Positions 60,478 through 64,000 of a stretch of 64,000 nucleotides of DNA are shown here, piece after piece. Position numbers and translations under genes: made by a program. A model generated the notes under the pieces. The model made no database searches and was not told the DNA's origin. It saw nothing but the letters and a program-made list of their open reading frames with translations. Location of the stretch: the NCBI GenBank assembly GCA_947589415.1, contig CANQBP010000004.1, positions 1 through 64,000 of the forward strand, in the 5' to 3' direction. How positions within the stretch are numbered: the first letter of the stretch is position 1; the number at the start of each line of letters is the position of its first letter. The DNA comes from an uncultured Clostridia bacterium. GTDB lineage: Bacteria; Bacillota; Clostridia; Oscillospirales; Acutalibacteraceae.

Positions 60478-60512
60478 AAAAAGGGCGTTCCTTTAGGGGG
60501 AGCGTCCTTTAT
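60478..60512. terminator. Terminator between the small gene and nth
   Basis: AAAGGGCGTTCC pairs imperfectly with GGGAGCGTCCTTT (about 60479-60511), with T-rich flanks, serving convergent genes. Confidence 0.65.
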
Positions 60513-60516
60513 TATA

Positions 60517-61164
60517 TTATTCGGTTTTTGAAGTGTCGTCATTGTATGTTTTGCAAATATCTTTAAGACAGCAGCCGCTGCATTTCGGTTTTCGTGCAGT
60601 ACATACAGCTCTCCCGTGGAGTACAAGACGGTGACAAAAATCGTTGGATTTGTCGTGGGGTAAAAGCTCACGGAGAATTTTTTCTATTTTGGCGGCATCT
60701 TTCAGATTATGAAATCCCAATCTTCCTGTTATTCTTATACAGTGCGTATCAACAACAACGGCGGGTTTCCCGTAAATATCGCCTACAACAAGATTGGCGG
60801 TTTTTCTGCCTATTCCGGGAAGTCGTGTTAATTCCTCTATACTGTCCGGAACAACGCCGTTATACACGTCACAAAGCATTTTTGCCATAGCCGATATATC
60901 CCTTGCCTTTGTTTTATACAGACCGCATGATTTTATATAGGACTCGATTTCACTCGGTTCGGCTTCTGCGAAAGCTGCGGCATCGGGAAATCTTTCAAAC
61001 AAAGCCGGAGTTACCGTATTTACTCTTTTATCCGTGCATTGTGCGGCAAGCCTTGTTGCTATGAGCAGTTGAAGCGGGTCGGTATATGTAAGGGAGCAAA
61101 CGGCATCGGGATATTCATTTTCGAGGAGTTCTACTGCCCTTTCAGCCTTTTCTTTATCAGTCAT
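60517..61164 (-). CDS. nth: Endonuclease III
   Basis: The 215-residue enzyme has the helix-hairpin-helix LPGIGRKTANLVVGDIYGKP with the catalytic lysine, the catalytic aspartate in VVVDTHCIRITGRLG, and the C-terminal 4Fe-4S cluster (C in AVCTARKPKC, CC and C). It removes oxidised pyrimidines and cleaves abasic sites in base excision repair. AGGAATGG precedes the ATG. It is downstream of thrS, after a strong hairpin. Confidence 0.95.
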   Translation of the reverse strand: MTDKEKAERAVELLENEYPDAVCSLTYTDPLQLLIATRLAAQCTDKRVNTVTPALFERFPDAAAFAEAEPSEIESYIKSCGLYKTKARDISAMAKMLCDVYNGVVPDSIEELTRLPGIGRKTANLVVGDIYGKPAVVVDTHCIRITGRLGFHNLKDAAKIEKILRELLPHDKSNDFCHRLVLHGRAVCTARKPKCSGCCLKDICKTYNDDTSKTE

Positions 61165-61201
61165 AAAACACCATTCCTATGTGATAGAATATAGAAATAA
61201 T

Positions 61202-61245
61202 GCTGTCAATATATTCGATATGCGGATATATTGACAGCTTTTTTT
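61202..61245. terminator. Strong hairpin between thrS and nth
   Basis: A perfect 13-bp stem (61202-61214 with 61226-61238) is followed on the plus strand by seven T. On the minus strand, which carries thrS and nth, the following bases are only weakly T-rich. It lies just past the thrS stop and may act as a terminator or processing site. Confidence 0.7.
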
Positions 61246-61246
61246 A

Positions 61247-63196
61247 TCAGTCCTTTTTCTTTGTATCAATTTCCTCTTTGATCATTTTAATAAAATCATC
61301 AAGCGGCATTGCTCCGAGGTTTACATTCTTTCTTGAGCGTACCGAAACAGTTCCGTCTTCGGCTTCCTTGTTGCCTATAACGAGCATATAGGGGATTTTC
61401 TCAAGTTGTGCTTCTCTTATCTTATATCCGATTTTTTCACTTCGGAGATCTGCACTTACTCTAATTCCTTTTGCATTAAGACTGTCAACAATCTCGTTAG
61501 CACGATCCGCAAGATTTTCGCTGATAGGCATAACACGAACCTGTTCGGGACTTAGCCATACAGGGAGCGCACCGCCGAAATGCTCAAGCATATATGCAAG
61601 TGTTCTTTCATAACAGCCGAGCGAGGTTCTATGTATGATATACGGCAGTTTTTTCTGTCCGTCGCTGTCAACATAGTACATACCGAATTTTTCGGCAAGC
61701 AGCATATCAATTTGTATTGTTACGATTGTATCTTCCTTGCCGAATACGTTTCTGTATTGGATATCGAGTTTAGGTCCGTAGAATGCAGCCTCGTCAATGC
61801 CTATCTCGTAATCAAGACCTATATCATCAAGTATCTTTTTCATGGCAGCTTGTGCCTCTTCCCACTGTTCGGGAGTACCCTCGTACTTATTATCCGGATT
61901 TTCGGGATTCCACATTGAAAAACGGAATGTGCAGTCTTCAAGAAGTCCGACGGTATCAAGACAGTATTTTGCAAGCTCAAGACAACCTTTAAATTCCTCT
62001 TCAAGCTGATCGGGACGAAGAATGTAATGTCCCTCGGAGATAGTAAACTGACGTACACGTATAAGACCGTGCATTTCTCCCGAAGCCTCATTTCTGAAAA
62101 GAGTAGAGGTTTCGGTGAGCCTCATGGGGAGATCACGGTACGAACGCTGTTTGTTAAGATATACCTGATACTGAAACGGGCAGGTCATAGGACGCAAAGC
62201 GAAACATTCTTTTGTTTCGTCATTCGGATCTCCGAGTACAAACATACCGTCAAGATAATGATCCCAGTGTCCCGATATCTTATAGAGTTCACGTTTAGCC
62301 AATAGGGGAGTTTTTGTAAGCATACAGCCTTTTGACTGCTCCACGTCCTCTACCCACCTTTGGAGAAGCTGAATTACTCTTGCACCCTTTGGCAGGAGTA
62401 CGGGCAATCCCTGTCCGACGTAATCCACCGTAGTAAAATATTCAAGCTCACGTCCTATTTTATTATGGTCACGCATCTTTGCCTCTTCGAGTTTTTGTAA
62501 ATGTTCTTCAAGCTGCGATGCTTTCGGGAATGATACTCCGTAAACACGGCAAAGTTGTGCGTTTTTGCTGTCGCCTCTCCAATAAGCTCCCGTACAAGCG
62601 GTAAGCCTGATTGCCTTGATCGGAGAAACGCTCATAAGATGCGGCCCTGCACAAAGATCCGTAAATTCACCCTGTTTATAGAAGCTGATAGGCTCACCCT
62701 TATCCGTATGTTCCCTGCAAAGCTCAACCTTATACGGTTCATTCATTTCCTCAAGCATAGCAAGAGCCTCATCGGGTGGTAAAAGAAATTTTTCGACCTC
62801 ATAACCCTCTTTAACGATTTTTTTCATTTCGTCTGTTATTTTTTCGAGATCTTGAGGTGAAAACGGCTTTTCCACATCAAAATCATAGTAAAAACCGTTG
62901 TCGATAGCAGGACCTATTGCAAATTTAGCGGACGGAAAAAGACGTTTCACGGCTTGAGCAAGTATATGTGAAGTGGTGTGCCAAAATGCTTTTTTACCGT
63001 CATTATTGTCAAAGGTTAAAATTTCAAGAGTACAGTCATTGAGAATTTGTGTCCTCAAATCGCATACCTCACCGTTAATTTTACAGGCGCAGGCAGACTT
63101 ATACAGTCCCATGCCGAGTGATTTTGCAATTTCGGCGGCAGTTGTTCCGTTTTCAAACTCCTTTACAACTCCGTCTTTAAGCGATACATTTACCAT
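61247..63196 (-). CDS. thrS: Threonyl-tRNA synthetase
   Basis: The 649-residue class II synthetase has an N-terminal TGS domain and the editing domain with HTTSHILAQAVKRLF and the zinc-type CAGPHL. The catalytic core has motif 2 (FRNEASGEMHGLIRVRQF) and motif 3 (IIHRTSLGCYERTLAYMLEH), and the anticodon-binding domain follows (PVWLSPEQVRVMPI). The active-site zinc ligands are in LRPMTCPFQ (Cys) and the two later His. GGAGG precedes the ATG. It is controlled by the T-box leader upstream. Confidence 0.97.
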   Translation of the reverse strand: MVNVSLKDGVVKEFENGTTAAEIAKSLGMGLYKSACACKINGEVCDLRTQILNDCTLEILTFDNNDGKKAFWHTTSHILAQAVKRLFPSAKFAIGPAIDNGFYYDFDVEKPFSPQDLEKITDEMKKIVKEGYEVEKFLLPPDEALAMLEEMNEPYKVELCREHTDKGEPISFYKQGEFTDLCAGPHLMSVSPIKAIRLTACTGAYWRGDSKNAQLCRVYGVSFPKASQLEEHLQKLEEAKMRDHNKIGRELEYFTTVDYVGQGLPVLLPKGARVIQLLQRWVEDVEQSKGCMLTKTPLLAKRELYKISGHWDHYLDGMFVLGDPNDETKECFALRPMTCPFQYQVYLNKQRSYRDLPMRLTETSTLFRNEASGEMHGLIRVRQFTISEGHYILRPDQLEEEFKGCLELAKYCLDTVGLLEDCTFRFSMWNPENPDNKYEGTPEQWEEAQAAMKKILDDIGLDYEIGIDEAAFYGPKLDIQYRNVFGKEDTIVTIQIDMLLAEKFGMYYVDSDGQKKLPYIIHRTSLGCYERTLAYMLEHFGGALPVWLSPEQVRVMPISENLADRANEIVDSLNAKGIRVSADLRSEKIGYKIREAQLEKIPYMLVIGNKEAEDGTVSVRSRKNVNLGAMPLDDFIKMIKEEIDTKKKD

Positions 63197-63243
63197 TTTT
63201 CTTACCTCCGTATTTTAAATATTTTAACTGCATATTCGGGGGA

Positions 63244-63515
63244 ACAAAAAAACCGCCCCTTGTGCTTTACACACGAGGGGCGGGGCATAAGCTCCACGGT
63301 TCCACCCTGTTTTTCGGCAAACAGCCGCTCAACGAGATTATATCATCTCCGACATTATAACGTATGTCCTACGTTGCAGCTTAGGCAAAGCGTTTGCCGC
63401 AAAGCTCCGAGGCGGTGTCGAAAAAAGTGTATATACGGCGGCTTACAGCCAATGACCGCCGTTCTCTGGATATACGATTCTAAATTCGCTTCCTCATCAT
63501 AGCAGTTATATCATT
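63244..63515 (-). promoter_or_regulatory. T-box riboswitch controlling thrS
   Basis: On the minus strand AGGGTGGAACCGTG (63308-63295) is the T-box sequence that pairs with the uncharged tRNA acceptor end. A G/C-rich terminator stem (CCGCCCCT/AGGGGCGG, 63276-63283 with 63253-63260) followed by seven T comes next. Upstream is a long stem I region with an AG-bulge-like CCAGAGAACGG and a possible threonine specifier ACC at 63416-63414. Uncharged tRNA-Thr should stabilise the antiterminator and allow thrS transcription. Confidence 0.9.
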
Positions 63516-63523
63516 TCAAATGT

Positions 63524-63552
63524 AATATATCATTTTTTTGTTACAATGTCAA
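63524..63552 (-). promoter_or_regulatory. Promoter of the thrS T-box transcript
   Basis: On the minus strand TTGACA (63552-63547), 17 bases and TATATT (63529-63524). A clean consensus promoter whose start leads straight into the T-box stem I. Confidence 0.75.
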
Positions 63553-63642
63553 TAACAATTTTGATTTTTTATTTTCGATTTATTGGTATTATTCCCGAAA
63601 TATTGCAGATAATAAATCAGAATAAATTATGGAGGTAGAATT

Positions 63643-64000
63643 ATGTCCGAAAGAACAGGTAAGAGAACAATAAAAATTTCAGACGGAATAGGTATAATAA
63701 GCTCGGCAGGAATTGCCGGACACAAGGAAAGCGAGGGGCCGCTCGGTGAATATTTTGATATGACATATAACGATGATATGTTAGGTCAAAGCTCATGGGA
63801 GAAAGCGGAAAGTCAGCTGCAAAAAAATGCTGCCCAACTTGCGCTTGATAAGGTGGGGCTTAACACGGGGGATATTGATGTAATCCTTGCCGGTGATTTG
63901 CTAAACCAGTGCATTTCATCGGTTTTCGGGCTGCGTTCGCTCGGAATACCGTATATAGGTCAGTACGGGGCTTGCTCAACAATGGCACAGACGATAATGC
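63643..64000 (+). CDS. spoVAD: Stage V sporulation protein AD, 5' part (partial)
   Basis: GGAGG precedes the ATG at 63643 and the frame stays open to the window end. The 119 visible residues begin MSERTGKRTIKISDGIGIIS and include EGPLGEYFDMTYNDDMLGQS, WEKAESQLQ, DIDVILAGDLLNQ and IGQYGACSTMAQ. This is the start of the thiolase-like SpoVAD, which binds dipicolinic acid during sporulation and germination. It confirms a sporulation lineage. The remainder lies outside the window. Confidence 0.9.
   Translation, partial: MSERTGKRTIKISDGIGIISSAGIAGHKESEGPLGEYFDMTYNDDMLGQSSWEKAESQLQKNAAQLALDKVGLNTGDIDVILAGDLLNQCISSVFGLRSLGIPYIGQYGACSTMAQTIM

Noticed and set aside
1-64000. CRISPR arrays, tRNA or rRNA genes
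   Set aside because: No regularly spaced repeats, cloverleaf-like GGTTC/CCA patterns or conserved rRNA stretches were found in the intergenic regions.

Overview
The window looks like a chromosomal segment of an anaerobic, spore-forming or spore-lineage Clostridia, most likely a gut or rumen Oscillospiraceae/Ruminococcus-type organism. The evidence is a type I dockerin C-terminus at the left edge, SpoVB-like and SpoVAD proteins, AGGAGG-type ribosome binding sites before nearly every gene, a T-box threonyl-tRNA synthetase, an NfnAB-type flavin oxidoreductase, and a Feo ferrous iron operon. Base composition is moderately AT-rich. No tRNA, rRNA, CRISPR array, prophage or intact insertion sequence was seen.

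Layout. 1-9.6 kb: dockerin protein end, RsuA-type pseudouridine synthase, four-LysM protein, SpoVB-like flippase, a heterodimeric ABC exporter with a dyad operator candidate, an APH-family kinase and a CAP/Big_2 surface protein. 9.86-10.06 kb: a probable unannotated structured RNA on the minus strand with its own promoter, a pseudoknot and a terminator. 10.2-26.7 kb: a large transporter/sensor locus with three paralogous FtsX-type permeases of about 930-970 residues, one MacB/LolD-type ATPase, and an OmpR-type response regulator with its histidine kinase. A 5173-bp segment of this locus is tandemly duplicated (11893-17065 and 17066-22238). This gives second copies of one permease and the ATPase, plus a chimeric pseudogene at the junction. 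A direct-repeat box, TGTCACTTAAAAGTCATTTA, precedes the first permease and each ATPase and is the natural candidate site for the response regulator.

26.9-34.4 kb: two phosphohexomutases (one with a histone-H1-like tail), a membrane protein, PgeF, a NUDIX/pyrophosphatase-like fusion, a Cys-rich small protein and MscL. 34.6-39.1 kb: a compact SCP2 / hydrolase / condensation-like acyltransferase / carrier protein / AMP-ligase operon that resembles a minimal acyl-carrier-based lipid or amide pathway. 39.2-43.2 kb: a DtxR-family regulator with a structured 5' leader, divergent from feoA-feoA-feoB and a Cys-rich partner. 43.4-48.6 kb: an EamA transporter, then an ArsR-type regulator with an acyltransferase, an HMA metallochaperone and a CPC-type P1B ATPase. 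These three share a 20-bp operator-like motif.

49.7-53.7 kb: the housekeeping run rpmG-secE-nusG-rplK-rplA-rplJ-rplL, with an L10 leader, followed by rpmB. 53.8-64 kb: nfnBA, an AraC regulator with a BspA-like LRR membrane protein, an orphan ABC ATPase, a small conserved protein, endonuclease III, T-box-thrS and the start of spoVAD.

The observations that most deserve follow-up are the perfect tandem duplication and its in-frame, stop-interrupted chimera, the pseudoknotted RNA at 9.9-10.0 kb, the structured leader of the DtxR regulator, the three-site ArsR regulon with an inserted acyltransferase, and the small acyl-carrier operon. Family assignments rest on recognisable motifs and domain order only. 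No database search was possible.
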